Of a stretch of 13,071 bases of DNA, positions 1-10,177 are shown piece by piece (positions within the stretch are counted from its first letter, which is position 1; each line of letters starts with the position of its first letter). A program made the position numbers and the translations under genes. Source of the stretch: Candidatus Absconditabacterales bacterium (GTDB lineage Bacteria; Patescibacteria; JAEDAM01; Absconditabacterales; Absconditicoccaceae); NCBI GenBank assembly GCA_938010495.1, contig CALLUT010000035.1, positions 1 to 13,071 of the forward strand. Direction: 5' to 3'. The notes beneath the pieces were generated by a model. That model was given only the letters and a program-made list of their open reading frames with translations, was not told where the DNA came from and searched no databases.

Positions 1-99
1 TACATCATCTTACATCAGATTTTTGAGCAAGTCATGCTTTCTCAACTAGTTGGTTATATCGTTCTGAATAGTTCTCAGTTTGAGATATGAGTCATTTAG
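1..99 (+). CDS. C-terminal end of an unidentified protein (partial)
   Basis: Frame 1 is open from the window edge to a TAG at 97-99 and gives 32 residues ending in VLNSSQFEIGVI. One TGA (88-90) is read as glycine. The fragment is mildly hydrophobic and too short to assign to a family. Support for it being real is that it is open from the edge, uses TGA as glycine like the other genes, and ends exactly where the convergent minus-strand gene ends: the two stop codons overlap within 96-99. The alternative is that this is simply untranslated sequence beyond the neighbouring gene. Confidence 0.5.
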
Positions 100-554
100 C
101 CATTTAATTGTTTCTTATTTATAAAGTATTGGTTTAGAAATACTGGCAAAGTTTCTTTTAGTTCTTCTAATTCTTGAAAAACAAGTATTTGTTCAGAATG
201 TTCTTTTAGGATTACAAAATCTTCCAATTCAAGCAACTCTTTTTGGGCAGCCATTATCATTGGTTTTCCAATACTCTTAGCCTTATTAAGTTCATATTCA
301 ATCATACCTCTACTAGGAGCTCTATGATTTAAGAAAAAAAGCATAACATCATGATCTTCAATTCTAGCATTAAAGTAATCATATATTGCTTCTCATTCTA
401 TTCATTGCTCTTTTAATTTATCTTGTCGATATAATGAGCAAAAAGCTTCTCTTCAAGAACTTTCAACATATGAACAAAATTTTCACATTTCATCTTCTAA
501 AGTTTCTTGTGGTACATCGGTGTATTTATAAGAGACAAATACTTTTTCATTCAT
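96..554 (-). CDS. Small TIR / nucleoside 2-deoxyribosyltransferase-like protein
   Basis: A 152-residue protein that starts MNEKVFVSYKYTDV at ATG 554 and ends at TAA 96-98. It has the layout of the TIR-like/nucleoside deoxyribosyltransferase fold. There is a first beta strand with FVSY near the N terminus. A hydrophobic strand, DVMLFFLNH (about 69-77), is followed by SRGMIEYELNKAKSIGKP (81-98). That last stretch resembles the SRG..E.G.A...GKP segment in which this superfamily carries its active-site glutamate; E86 and E88 are candidates here. Family members cleave or transfer the glycosidic bond of nucleosides or NAD, or act as signalling domains; which applies cannot be told from sequence. 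The protein is one compact domain with no membrane segment. It begins 23 bp after rpoD, probably on the same transcript. Codon 426-428 is CGA (residue 43). Confidence that it is a gene is high, but the family call is tentative. Confidence 0.7.
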
Positions 555-577
555 TTTTTTGAAGAACTATAATAAAA

Positions 578-1804
578 TTACTCATCTGTTTTCTTTCATT
601 TGTTTTTTAATCTTTCTTTCTTTTCTCTTCTCTTATCACCAAAGAATTGGAATTTTTCAAAATCATCTTCCAGCCCTAGGAGTCTTTGTAAACCTTCATG
701 TTCTTTTAGTTTTTGTAATACTTTTTGTTCAATTTGTCTCACTCTTTCACGAGTAACATTAAATTCTGCTCATACTTGTTCTAGTGTATACTTAGGACCA
801 TCGATCCCATATCTCATCTTAATAATTTTTGCTTCTCTTTCGTCAAGCATATCAAGAATATATTCTAGATTATCCTTCAATGTTTCTTTTTGTACATGTT
901 GATCTGGTCTCAATGTTCCTTCATCAGCAATAAGATCTCAAAGACTATCTTTACCATCATCTCAAACTTCTGCATCAAGTGATACATTACCAAAAATCAC
1001 CTCCTCAAGTTTCTTAATTTTCTTAATTGGAAAGTTTAGTTCAGCTGCAATTTCTTTTGATGTTGGTTCCCTCCCAAGTTTTTGGAAAAGCATTTGTGAG
1101 GCTTTATTGTATGCATTAATTTCATCGATCAAATGCACAGGAATTCTTACATTCTTTGTCATATCAGCAATCGATTTTGTAATCGATTGTTTAATCCACC
1201 ATGTTGCATATGTAGAGAATTTGAAATCTTTATCTGGATCAAATTTTTCAATAGCTTTAATTAATCATGTATTTCATTCTTGAATAAGATCAAGAAACGA
1301 AAGTCTAGATCACAAAAATTTCTTAGCAATAGAAATTACCAATCTTAGATTTGAAGCAATCAATTTTTTTCTTGCCCAATCATCATTTTCTCAATATCTA
1401 ATTGCATAAGCTAATTCTTTTTCTTCCTCAGCTGTTAGAAGTGGGATCTTTGAAATTTCATTAAAATACAATTTAATGAAGTCGTTGTATTGCTTATCAT
1501 TAATTGTGTGGGTTGTATCATAGAGAGTCACTTTACCAAGCTTACTAGGAGCTTGCTGGCTTCTCATCTCTTTGATTAAAATGTCTTCGATCGTTTCGAT
1601 CTTAATAGTCAGCTTGTCCGTAAGTTCATAAAACTTTTCAAGGAGCTCTACTTGTTTATCGATATCATCAATTTCAGACAATACTTCGTCTTCGGTGATG
1701 TATCCCTTTTCGAGTCACACTTTTAAAAGTTTTTGGAGTCACGGCGTAAGTTCTGAGATGTCATCAAATAACTTATCCCAAAGTGCTGCTTTAACGTTTG
1801 ACAT
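578..1804 (-). CDS. rpoD: RNA polymerase primary sigma factor (sigma-70)
   Basis: A 408-residue housekeeping sigma factor, starting MSNVKAALWDKL at ATG 1804 and ending at TAA 578-580. It directs RNA polymerase to -10/-35 promoters. A short region 1.1-like N terminus (LTPGLQKLLKVGLEKGYITE) is followed by region 1.2 (about 113-140, YFNEISKIPLL), region 2 (FLDLIQEGNTGLIKA at 170-184, then STYATWWIKQSI at 197-208), region 3 (from VRIPVHLIDEI) and region 4.2 (VTRERVRQIEQ at 350-360). The tryptophan pair that melts the -10 element is TGG TGG (202-203). G177 and G180 of region 2 are both TGA, which is strong proof of TGA=Gly. It carries no CGA or CGG; its conserved arginines are CGT or AGA. It starts 25 bp after the GT-C-like gene, without a visible Shine-Dalgarno site. 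The long non-conserved insert of proteobacterial RpoD is absent. Confidence 0.97.
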
Positions 1805-1829
1805 ACTTTTTTTACATATAATTAATAAA

Positions 1830-4800
1830 TTACTCCACTAGTTGAATTACAATAATTTGATTTGGCGAATAGATACTATTTGCTATCAAATCTTGCAACG
1901 ATGATTGATATTCTTCTTTGTTCGTTTCGTATAAAGTACGGAAATGTATGAATTGTTCCATAGCTTTCCTTTCATCCTGTGACATACCTTGTATTGAGGT
2001 TCAATCAAGCGTTCAAGATTTTATTATATTTAGAAGTTTATTGGTATCAATCGTATATCCAAAGATATCAGCTAGATCTTCAATGAGAAGTCCATTCTCA
2101 AGTCTTTGAGTAGCAATATCAAGAATTATAGGAATGAAGTTATTATCTTTTGGATTTCTAGCAGTAAATCTGGAGACACTCATTCTTGATTTGAAAAGCT
2201 CTCTAGATTCTTCTGGGACAGAAGCATATGCACTATCAGGAATTACCCAAGCATATTTTGCTCCTAAATTATTAGTCTTCACTAAACGAGCTAATCATTT
2301 TCAAAGGAATTGAGTAAACATTGTAATCGCTCAATATGATTTTATTTCTCAATTAACTTCGTTTACTTCCCCAAAAAATCTATCATACAGTGATCTATTT
2401 CAATCTCATTGCACTACTGTTCATATGTTTGGATCAATAGCCAAGTATGATATATTATTATCTTTCAATCTCAAATATGATCTACAAGCGTTTCAATCAA
2501 AGAACATTGGCTGCAACCAATTTAGAAATTGATCATACTTTATATTATTTTGATTTTCAATGAAATATCTAGCATAGGTTCAGGCTATCCAGACTCATTG
2601 ATCTTCTCATCTATTATTAGCTCAATCAATAAGAGCCTTATAATGTCTAAATTGTTCATCAAATACTTCTTCCTGTCAGTAAAGTCATCTATTACGATAC
2701 ACACGCTGCATACGTGAATCTATTTCCATAGATACTCATTGATTTGTCTTATAGAACAAGAATGATCATCACACTCTGATTCAATGAGACGTTATCCTAA
2801 ACAGATTAAGAATAATTTGAAATAGTATAAAGAGCATTAAGACTACTAATAAAGTACCTTTATAAAATTCAATAATTTCCCTTCCTTCAGTTTTTTGGAG
2901 ATAATATAAAAATATTACAAATGAAAGAATAGATCGGACTATCATTCACAAATTATACCAAACAATTCATCAAGCAATCAAATGCCATACAACCCATGAG
3001 AATAAGGTAGTTCATGTAGCAGCAACCAAAATTCTTTCACGAGTTCAAATTCAATATATGAAACCGACAAAATTGAATATGAGCAATAATAGCCACACCA
3101 TTCCAATATCAGTGTAATAACTTGAGTAATTTTGTAGTGATCGGTTATACGTTACATTTAAGAAATTTAAGTATTTGTTTGGGATGTAAACATATTGATC
3201 ATTATCAATTGTCTCTATCAAAATAGAATTCGATTCCATTATACTTCTTAAGTTTCTAATTTCTTGAGCAAAGTATTTGTTCTTTTGTTCTTGATCAAGT
3301 GAAGATTGTGATGGAAGTTGATTTATGATTGACGAAATCATTGAATACGCTTCACTATCAGAAGATAATAAATTACGGATTTTTTCTAATTTAATAACTG
3401 ATAAATTATCAAGTGATTCTTTATTTTCACACAAAATTTTTCATTCTCATCTACCTATACATCAATCATCTAGTAATTTTGTAACTAGTAAGTTTTTATA
3501 TGGTTGATTAGATTTCTTTGCATCTAAGACTCATCATTTCCATCAATATCATATATATCTCCCAACATCTTCATCATATGAATTTCATGAAGAACTTTCT
3601 GGCATTCAATCGTACAGTTGTTCTTCATTTACCAATCATTGAGATTGTAGCGTACAAATAGATCATGATAACTTTGTAGATCAGTTTTGTGAAAATAATA
3701 CTCTTTCTATGAATCTAGTCGGAGTATTTGACTCATCATATATTATATTATATCCAACAATAAAAGGTATTTTTACAATACACACTGTTAGTAAAAAAGT
3801 TCAAATCCATATGGCAAGTAGCTTTATATGATACTTGTTTTTATCATATAGAGTTTTTATAAGTTCAAATAACCAAACTATCAATCAACTTCATAATAAA
3901 ACATTTCATACTGATCAACCAATGTAATCTTTCATTGATCTAAATTGAAGTGTTGCAAACAATCATATGACTGATAAAACAATTCATACAACTCATAAAA
4001 CGCCAAACCAAACCCACCAGGTAAATACTCAAAAACTTAATACATCGAACATTGCTGTCGATTTACATAATGCAGCTACAGCAAAAAAGAATCATGATAA
4101 CACAGCAAAACGATTAGTATAATCTTTGTCGTTTTGTAGTACTTTTCTCAAAAAGACAAGCCCTGCAAACAATGCTAACAACAGTATTGTTAATACTCAT
4201 AAATCTGTTTTATTATCTATAAACACCAAAAATGCTCACATTCAACTAGTTAACCAGGCTAATAAGAGTAATCATCAAAATCAAAGTAATATATCTGTAT
4301 TAGTATTTGAATCTTTTGAGAATTCTTTTACATAAGAAATAATTTCTTTTACAACAACAATTCATAACAAAAATACAAATACTCAGCTGAAAAAATTCAT
4401 TACCAATGCGATTGTATCTGGTGCTATATATAAGATTCATCAAGACCATTGGAATAAACTAAACCAAAAAGTAATAAACATATCCCATAAATGAGGAGTT
4501 ACTGCCATTTGTACTTCTGACCGATATACTCCATTGTGTAACGCTCGCATTTTTGGGTAGAACATATATGCATGATTAGCATCCCACGCAGTAGAATACG
4601 GCATATAAGAAAGCAGGTATCAATTAAATAGATACCAGAATCAAATCACTATCACTGTACAAATCAAAACGATTCCAAGTTTTTCAAAAAAGTCTGCTGA
4701 TCAAAATGATCTAATTTTATTGTTAATCGTCGTGGCAGATTTTTTTGCGAGAAGAGCATAATCATGTATATCATTTTTATTTCTTATAATCAGCAAGGCT

Positions 4801-5333
4801 CAAGCCATAACAAGTAATCGACTCACCAGCGGGAAAAGAAGATTTAGTAAGGCAAGAAAATATATTATTAACAAAAAAGAAACCAATCACATTCAAAAAT
4901 TTAGAACTAAGTCTCTAAGGGATTCCGTACCAATTTTCAGTAACTTTTTATTAATTATTCATCACAAAACTGTAACAATACTTACAAATCATGCTAAAAG
5001 AGAAAGCATGATAGTACAGTTTATAAGTAATTTTATAGATCCTATCCCAGATAAAGCTGATGATCAAAATTGAACTAGATATCAAAGAAGAAAAACATAT
5101 AGCCCTCACACTACTCATAAGATTGACTTCCTTAAAGATGGTTTGTTTGTAAAGAATAGAAAGTAACTAGGTATTAACGCACAAACCAATCAAAAGATAA
5201 CTACTCATAGATTTGTACTATTAGATAGCATTTCGATATAGTATTTATGAGTTCATAGGTATCATAAAGTAATGCTCACTCACGCGAACGTCACCAAAAA
5301 CAAAGTTATAATTAGGGCAATTTGTTTTTTCAT
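1830..5333 (-). CDS. Large multi-pass membrane protein, GT-C glycosyltransferase-like
   Basis: One uninterrupted 1167-residue frame (TGA=Gly) from ATG 5333 (MKKQIALIITLFLVTF, a membrane anchor or signal) to TAA 1830-1832. Many hydrophobic helices cover about residues 1-530. A soluble loop spans about 535-742, further helices about 743-840, and a soluble C-terminal domain of about 320 residues follows. An early loop carries WDANHAYMFYPK (250-261) and then TPHLWD. This recalls the first external loop of GT-C enzymes, where an acidic residue (D251 here) helps bind metal and lipid-phosphate sugar. GT-C proteins move sugars from lipid carriers to proteins or glycans outside the membrane. No WWDYG motif of oligosaccharyltransferases was seen. 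The gene starts 3 bp after secD, so translational coupling is likely. It contains three CGA codons and the window's only CGG; two of the CGA codons lie inside hydrophobic helices, where Trp fits and Arg does not. The gene is certain; the enzyme class is inferred. Confidence 0.8.
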
Positions 5334-5336
5334 AAA

Positions 5337-7061
5337 CTATTTATTGGATGCTCATAAAAATAGCATTAAAAGATATTTAGTCATTGGCACTAATATGAAC
5401 AATGTTAATACAATATTAACAATCATCATAGTTCAGAATCACTTAAACACATTTGTTCCAACAAAGAATAATAATAGAGCAATCATTCATGTTGTTATAT
5501 TACCGTCTCTAATTGCAGTCCAACTTCTTTCATATCAGTCAGTAACTGATTGGAATATTGATTTTCATGATTCTTGTTCTTCTTCAACTCTCTCATAAAT
5601 TAGAACATTAGCATCAACTCACATACCAATACTCAAGAGTATCGCAGCAATTCAACTTAATGATAGAGCAAATCAGATTAGCTTAACAATTGCAAACAAT
5701 ACAATCAGGAATGAAAGTAACGTCACTACAGCAACAGATCATTTACGTACTCAATAGGTAATCATCATATAAACAAACACTAATAATAATCATACACATC
5801 ACGCTAAGATTGCTCACTGTAATGCTTTCTCTCATAGTGTTGCTGATACTTTTTCTTCATGTGCAAGAACCAATGGTGCTGGAAGTGCTCACTCGTTTAG
5901 GTCATCTACAAGTTCTTTAGCTCATACGACATCAAATGCTCAATCAATTTGTGCTGTTCATCAACATATTTTTTCTCTAATAACAGGCGCTGTAACTTGT
6001 TCTCCTCAAACAAAAATCGCTAATTGTTGTCAAACAATCACATTGGTTAAATTACAAAATATATCTTTCCCTTTATCATCGAAATTAATCACAACTACTG
6101 GTTGTCCAGTCTGAGATTGGCTAACTCATGCATACTTAAAGTACGCTCAGTTTAGAATTTCATTTGATACTGGATCTTTAGCTGTTACCCATTGTGGAGT
6201 TGAAGACACAAAGATTTCTTCTAATGAATATCTAGTTTCAGAAACTTCTCATCATGTAGTATCTCATGATCATACAGTTGCAATAGATCCTGGAGTAACA
6301 GTATTTATTTTATTAATAACCCATCATTCCAATATAGTTTCTGTATCTGAGATTCATGAAAATGCTGGAATTACAGAATATACTCATTGAGTAACACTTG
6401 GGTATACTCATCATTCTCTTTCAACCAACAAATCAGGATTATCTTGATAGATTTGTGGTAATGAATCAGCGGTTACGTCTGTGTATTGTTGGTAATATAC
6501 TCATTCAGATCATTTTCAAATAGTTAATTCTCCCATAGTATTTGGAGATGCTACTGCTTCCTTCAATAAGTTTTCGGCCATAAGCTGTCTTGATGCTTGT
6601 ACTTCCTCAGCAGATCAATCAAATACCGTTTTAAACTCTAACTCAACAGTTTTTCAAATTATGTCTTTTGCTTGTTTAAGGTCATGTACTCATCACAAAT
6701 CAATAACCACGTATTGTCCGTCTTCAAGTGTTTGAATTTTGCTTTCATAATCACTTACTCACAATTTAGATATTCTAGTATCTATATTTTGTAAGATAAT
6801 ATTTTGAATATTTCTAATAACTGCACTGTATTCAGTGGGATCTGTATATACTTCTTGGTATGTGGAAAGATCAATTTTGTAATATAATCTCACTCATCAA
6901 GCGATATCCATTCATTTTCTGAATTCAGTATATCACGTTGGAGTCAATGTGAGAGATGACTTACCGGTTGTAGCATCAACATCTCTTCATACGAAAAGGA
7001 CTACAAAAAGAGATAAAACTATGATAATTCAATACCATAAAAGTGACTGTTTTCGTTTCAT
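5337..7061 (-). CDS. secD: Protein translocase subunit SecD
   Basis: A 574-residue protein from ATG 7061 to TAG 5337-5339. SecD is an RND-type membrane subunit that uses the proton gradient to help the SecYEG channel finish export of proteins. A first membrane helix (about 8-26) is followed by a long extracytoplasmic domain and a five-helix block. Diagnostic motifs are LNEGALPAPL (388-397), which precedes helix 2, and GMGVDANVLIYERV (479-492), matching the SecD signature with the essential Asp (D483) in the transport helix. The following DGYERSWTAIRDGNITT also fits SecD. E. coli SecD is slightly longer. The C terminus ends GASNK, with no fused SecF; the next gene is the GT-C-like protein rather than secF. 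TGA encodes glycine at the conserved Gly-Met-Gly region. This ATG is the only standard start between the in-frame stop at 7110 and the first helix. Confidence 0.96.
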
Positions 7062-7109
7062 TATAATTATTTCAAAGAGTAAACTATCAAGCGGATTGTT
7101 ATGCGTTTC

Positions 7110-7334
7110 TTATTCTTTCTCAACGTCAGACATAAGTTTTTGTATAACTGCAACAGGGATTTGTGTTATAGACATAGCTTGGTTCAAAGAATCTTTAGCA
7201 TTTCATAGCAAACGAGAAACTTTCATAACACAAATAAACGACCACAATAATACAAAAAACAACATGATAACACAAAGTGCTCATCAAACAATTAATATTT
7301 CTTGCGCAACTGTTAAAAGTGCTCATGTAAACAT
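7110..7334 (-). CDS. Small single-pass membrane protein upstream of secD
   Basis: A 74-residue protein beginning MFTGALTVAQEILIVGG at ATG 7334 and ending LMSDVEKE before TAA 7110-7112. A hydrophobic helix spans about residues 12-38 (ILIVGGALCVIMLFFVLLW within it), followed by an amphipathic, mildly charged tail (LLNGAKDSLNQAMSITQIP). It sits where many bacteria have yajC, the small SecDF partner. It lacks the YajC hallmark of RPQ-type basic residues directly after the helix, so yajC is not claimed. It is 48 bp ahead of secD in the same frame, downstream of a good promoter. The frame stays open upstream to a TAA at 7377-7379, but no other standard start codon lies there. Function unknown; a helper of the Sec machinery is a guess from position only. 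Confidence 0.7.
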
Positions 7335-7385
7335 TTTAGTTTCTTGTGATTCAATAAATACCCAATCCTCATATTTTTAGGTATT

Positions 7386-7415
7386 TTTATAGTGAATGCA
7401 AGGTTACTCTTTCAA
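7386..7415 (-). promoter_or_regulatory. Sigma-70-type promoter for the small membrane gene / secD run
   Basis: On the minus strand, TTGAAA (7415-7410) is followed after 18 bases by TATAAA (7391-7386). Each hexamer matches the sigma-70 consensus at 5 of 6 positions. The -35 box overlaps the last codons of the TPR gene. Transcription would begin near 7379, giving a leader of about 45 bases before ATG 7334. It lies in the widest gap of the minus-strand run (69 bp), the natural place for an internal promoter. Called by eye. Confidence 0.5.
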
Positions 7416-8879
7416 TAAATTAGTTACTCTATTACGAAGATAATTCAACTCTGTATCATCACGACTACTAGCAAAAGCTTTTAAGAAAGATTTTTTAGCT
7501 AAATCAGGATTTCAAGACTTGTATGCCACGTCTCAAATACGTTCAAATACCGTTGATGTTGGGTACCACTCAGTTAATCAATTCATTAGAGGAAGTGCTT
7601 TTTCATAATTCTTGTCAACATACATCAATCAAGCTTTTCAATAGAGACATATAAATCATTGCTTATTTCAAATATCTCAATGACATTGTTTTATGAGATC
7701 ATCAATAAGATCACGTTCTTCTTGAGAAAGAGTTTCTGTCTCTTTAAAGAGCAATAGATCAAAAAGTGAAAAGTAATCATATGGAGTAAGTTCATATCAG
7801 ACTAAGTTTTCAAGAACACCATACACTCATTTCCTATCAGAAATTTCATTGTATGAGAGTATAAGATATCTTAAAGCATCTAAGCTATACTCCTCGCTAG
7901 TTATTTGTTTAAGAAGCAAAATACTCTCAGTATAAATTTGATTTTGGTACTGACTAATTGCTTGAAGCAATATGTATAAGTCGTTATCTGATTTTAATTT
8001 AATTCGTTCAAAAATTTCCGATGCTTGTTGTCGCTTAGAAAGCAATAATGATGAATAAGCTTGTAGCTGATAAGCAAGTAAATAATCATCATCTTTTTTA
8101 AGAAGTTCCGTTCAACGTTGATGAGCAAAGTTGTACCATCATTCGTAGAATAATTCAATTCACAACAATCCTTCAAAATAATACTCCGGAGCATATTCAT
8201 ATGACTTAGTAGTTTCTTTTGCTTTTTGTATTGTATCATATCGATCTTTATAGGATCATCACTTTAAGAATTCGGAGTAATGATCAAAATGAGTTCGATC
8301 ATTTTTTGCTAACGCTAAAAGACTATAATAATAATATTTATCAGCTTCATTTATATGATTATTATCATAATAATTATTCACAATATTTTTTACTCTATCA
8401 AGTGAAGTATCATCTAATTTCGTTGTATTTAGCAATATGTTTACAATAGTATGTGCACCAACCGTTTTGATAAATGAAACATCATTTACGTTTGCTTTTG
8501 TAAGATATTCTAATGCTTGAATAACATCGTTTTGTTGCATAGACAAAAGTACTAAAACAGGAAGCATTCTCGTGTCTCAATATTTACTAAATAATGTCTC
8601 AGCAATATTTTGTTTCAAATATGTATCACGCGAATCTAAAGCTTGTTGATAAGCATCAAAAAATTGTTCGGTAGAAAATCAAATATCCTCAAGAGCTTCT
8701 TTTACCGAAGCCTGGTCTATTTCATTTATCTCATGAGGACTTCAGTAAACATCATCCACTGCAATTAAAGGATCTTCAATTGCTAATGATGAACGGTCTC
8801 ATCACGAACGATAAAGCAGTATAGAAAGAACTCCTACCACAACAAACAATCATATTCCTAGCCAATATTTTTTCTTCAT
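7404..8879 (-). CDS. Membrane-anchored tetratricopeptide-repeat protein
   Basis: A 491-residue protein from ATG 8879 to TAA 7404-7406. The N terminus MKKKYWLGIGLFVVVGVLSILLYR is a membrane anchor (about residues 5-23) with basic residues ahead, so the rest is probably outside the cytoplasm. An acidic linker follows, then an all-helical body with degenerate TPR units. The clearest unit is the last (from about 423): KNYEKALPLMNGL with AYKSGNPDLAKKSFLKAFA. TPR domains bind other proteins, so an assembly or scaffold role at the envelope is plausible; the partner is unknown. Four CGA codons (8004, 8031, 8241, 8295) sit at places where Trp is common in TPR helices, such as K[CGA]QQASEIFE[CGA]I. It begins 13 bp after tsaD. 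Under the standard code it appears as several separate fragments, but the frame is continuous. Confidence 0.85.
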
Positions 8880-8892
8880 ATATATTATATAA

Positions 8893-9942
8893 CTAACTTC
8901 ATAAAGACTGCAAGAGTCATACTACTCATATCATAGCCGCATTGTCTGTGCAGTATTCAAATTTTTCTGGTAAAACAACATTTTCAAAATGTTCATTTCA
9001 TACTTCTCTTAGACGTAAATTAGCTGAAACTCATCACACGATTCAAACTGTTTCTATGTCGTGTTTCTTATGCAAAACACATAATCAGTGAACAAGTGAT
9101 TGCGCAACGATTTCTTGGAAGTCGTAGGCAATTTGCTTTTGTTGATCCTCTAGTAAAATCTCATCTTTAGTTTCTTCTTTAATTTTTTTAATCAATGTGT
9201 TTGCTTGTGACTTGATTCATGAAAAACTAAATAATCAATTTTTAAATTGAGGTGTTGATAATCTTCTTGGTAGGTCAACATTGCAATTATCGGCATATTC
9301 GCTTACCCACTTCCCTCATGGATTTGGTCATCACAACATTCTAGATACTTTATCAAAAGCTTCTCAGGCTGCATCATCAGTACTTTGAGCAACTTTTTTT
9401 ACACGATAATTTCATACATTAATTGATTCTCAGATTGCCATATGATTTCTTTTATGTCGTTGTTCTTGATCTCATCAATCTAAATTTTTTGTTGATTTCT
9501 TTTCTACTAAGTAGATGTCATTATGTCATCAACTAACAGTCAAACATAAGTATGGAAGCTTCAAAACAGTTATCGATCTTCAAGCAAGGATTGAAAACAC
9601 ATGTCACATAATATGATTCACTTCTATAACAGGTTTTTTTCGCATAGATCATAACATATAAGCTGTTGTTACTCAAACAACCAATGCTCATGGAAGTCAT
9701 GGATAGGCGGTTACTGATATCGTATCTATACTCTCTTGATCTATATTTAATTCATCCAACAACACTATGATTTTTTCTTGATGAGATCTAGCGGCAAGTT
9801 CAGGTACAACTCCCCCATATTTTTTATGCAAAGCTATTTGAGAATATGATAACATTTTATCTATTAAAAAATCACCCTCGTCATAAGAAACGATAGCAAC
9901 TGATGTATCATCACAACTTGTTTCGATAGCCAATGTCTTCAC
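8893..9942 (-). CDS. tsaD: tRNA t6A37 threonylcarbamoyltransferase TsaD
   Basis: A 349-residue member of the TsaD/Kae1/Gcp family. It transfers threonylcarbamoyl to A37 of tRNAs that read ANN codons, working with TsaB and TsaE (not in this window). The N terminus KTLAIETSCDDTSVAI is the family signature. NHIMGH (109-114) supplies the metal-binding His110 and His114, and SGGH (137-140) is encoded TCA? no conflicting base being seen, with both glycines TGA. DDAAGEAFDKVSRML starts at 189, FSFSG is present, and GGVSAN and CTDNAAMIG close the domain. The start is GTG 9942, whose first base is the last base of the upstream TAG, so the two genes are coupled. The stop is TAG 8893-8895. About 48 residues separate SGGH from DDAAGEAF, against roughly 20 in E. 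coli, so an extra basic segment is inserted there. CGA 9640-9642 lies just before KKPVIEVNH, a spot where Trp is frequent in relatives. Confidence 0.96.
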
Positions 9943-10148
9943 TACTCTCTAGGTGGTAATGATTTGAAAAGTACTGTTATCAACAAAAATGGAAATAACA
10001 AAAAACGTCGAATATTTGGTTTAGTCCAAAAATACGCTGGGAAATCTTTAAGCAAAAATCCCAATAATTGTCCAAAACGATTTTCTTTCCTCTTACGTTG
10101 AAAAGGGAATTTAAAGAAATCAATAATAATTCCAAAAAAATGTTTCAT
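9942..10148 (-). CDS. 68-residue basic membrane-associated protein, unknown function
   Basis: Starts MKHFFGIIIDFFKFP at ATG 10148 and ends LFKSLPPRE before TAG 9942-9944; the stop shares one base with the tsaD GTG. It is very rich in Phe, Leu, Lys and Arg. An aromatic, amphipathic N terminus is followed by a basic patch (QRKRKENR) and a C-terminal hydrophobic helix (FLLFPFLLITVLF). It has no TGA codon, but it has one CGA (10008-10010, before an Arg that is CGT). It lies between elp3 (29 bp gap) and tsaD, so it is transcribed with two tRNA-modification genes. No family was recognised. A membrane-associated peptide is the most that can be said. Confidence 0.6.
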   Translation of the reverse strand: MKHFFGIIIDFFKFPFQRKRKENRFGQLLGFLLKDFPAYFWTKPNIRRFLLFPFLLITVLFKSLPPRE

Positions 10149-10177
10149 ACGTACACTATAAATAAAGTACTATCAAG

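Noticed and set aside
559..902. Plus-strand frames over 559-902.
   Set aside because: They are antisense to the well-supported rpoD region 4.
7110..7334. yajC assignment for the small gene before secD.
   Set aside because: The basic RPQ-type segment after the helix is missing; position alone is not enough.
4126..7380. Long plus-strand open frames (near 4126-4335, 5272-5598 and 6949-7380).
   Set aside because: They lie opposite secD, the 74-aa gene and the GT-C-like gene, have low-complexity translations and match no family; they are antisense shadows.
7356..7386. Hairpin AAATACC/GGTATTT between the TPR gene and the 74-aa gene as a terminator.
   Set aside because: The 7-bp AT-rich stem has a 17-base loop and no T tract after it, and it overlaps a likely -10 box.
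7994..8449. Alternative frames on both strands within the TPR gene.
   Set aside because: The TPR frame is continuous through this stretch with sensible helical sequence; the others are Lys/Ile/Tyr-rich shadows.
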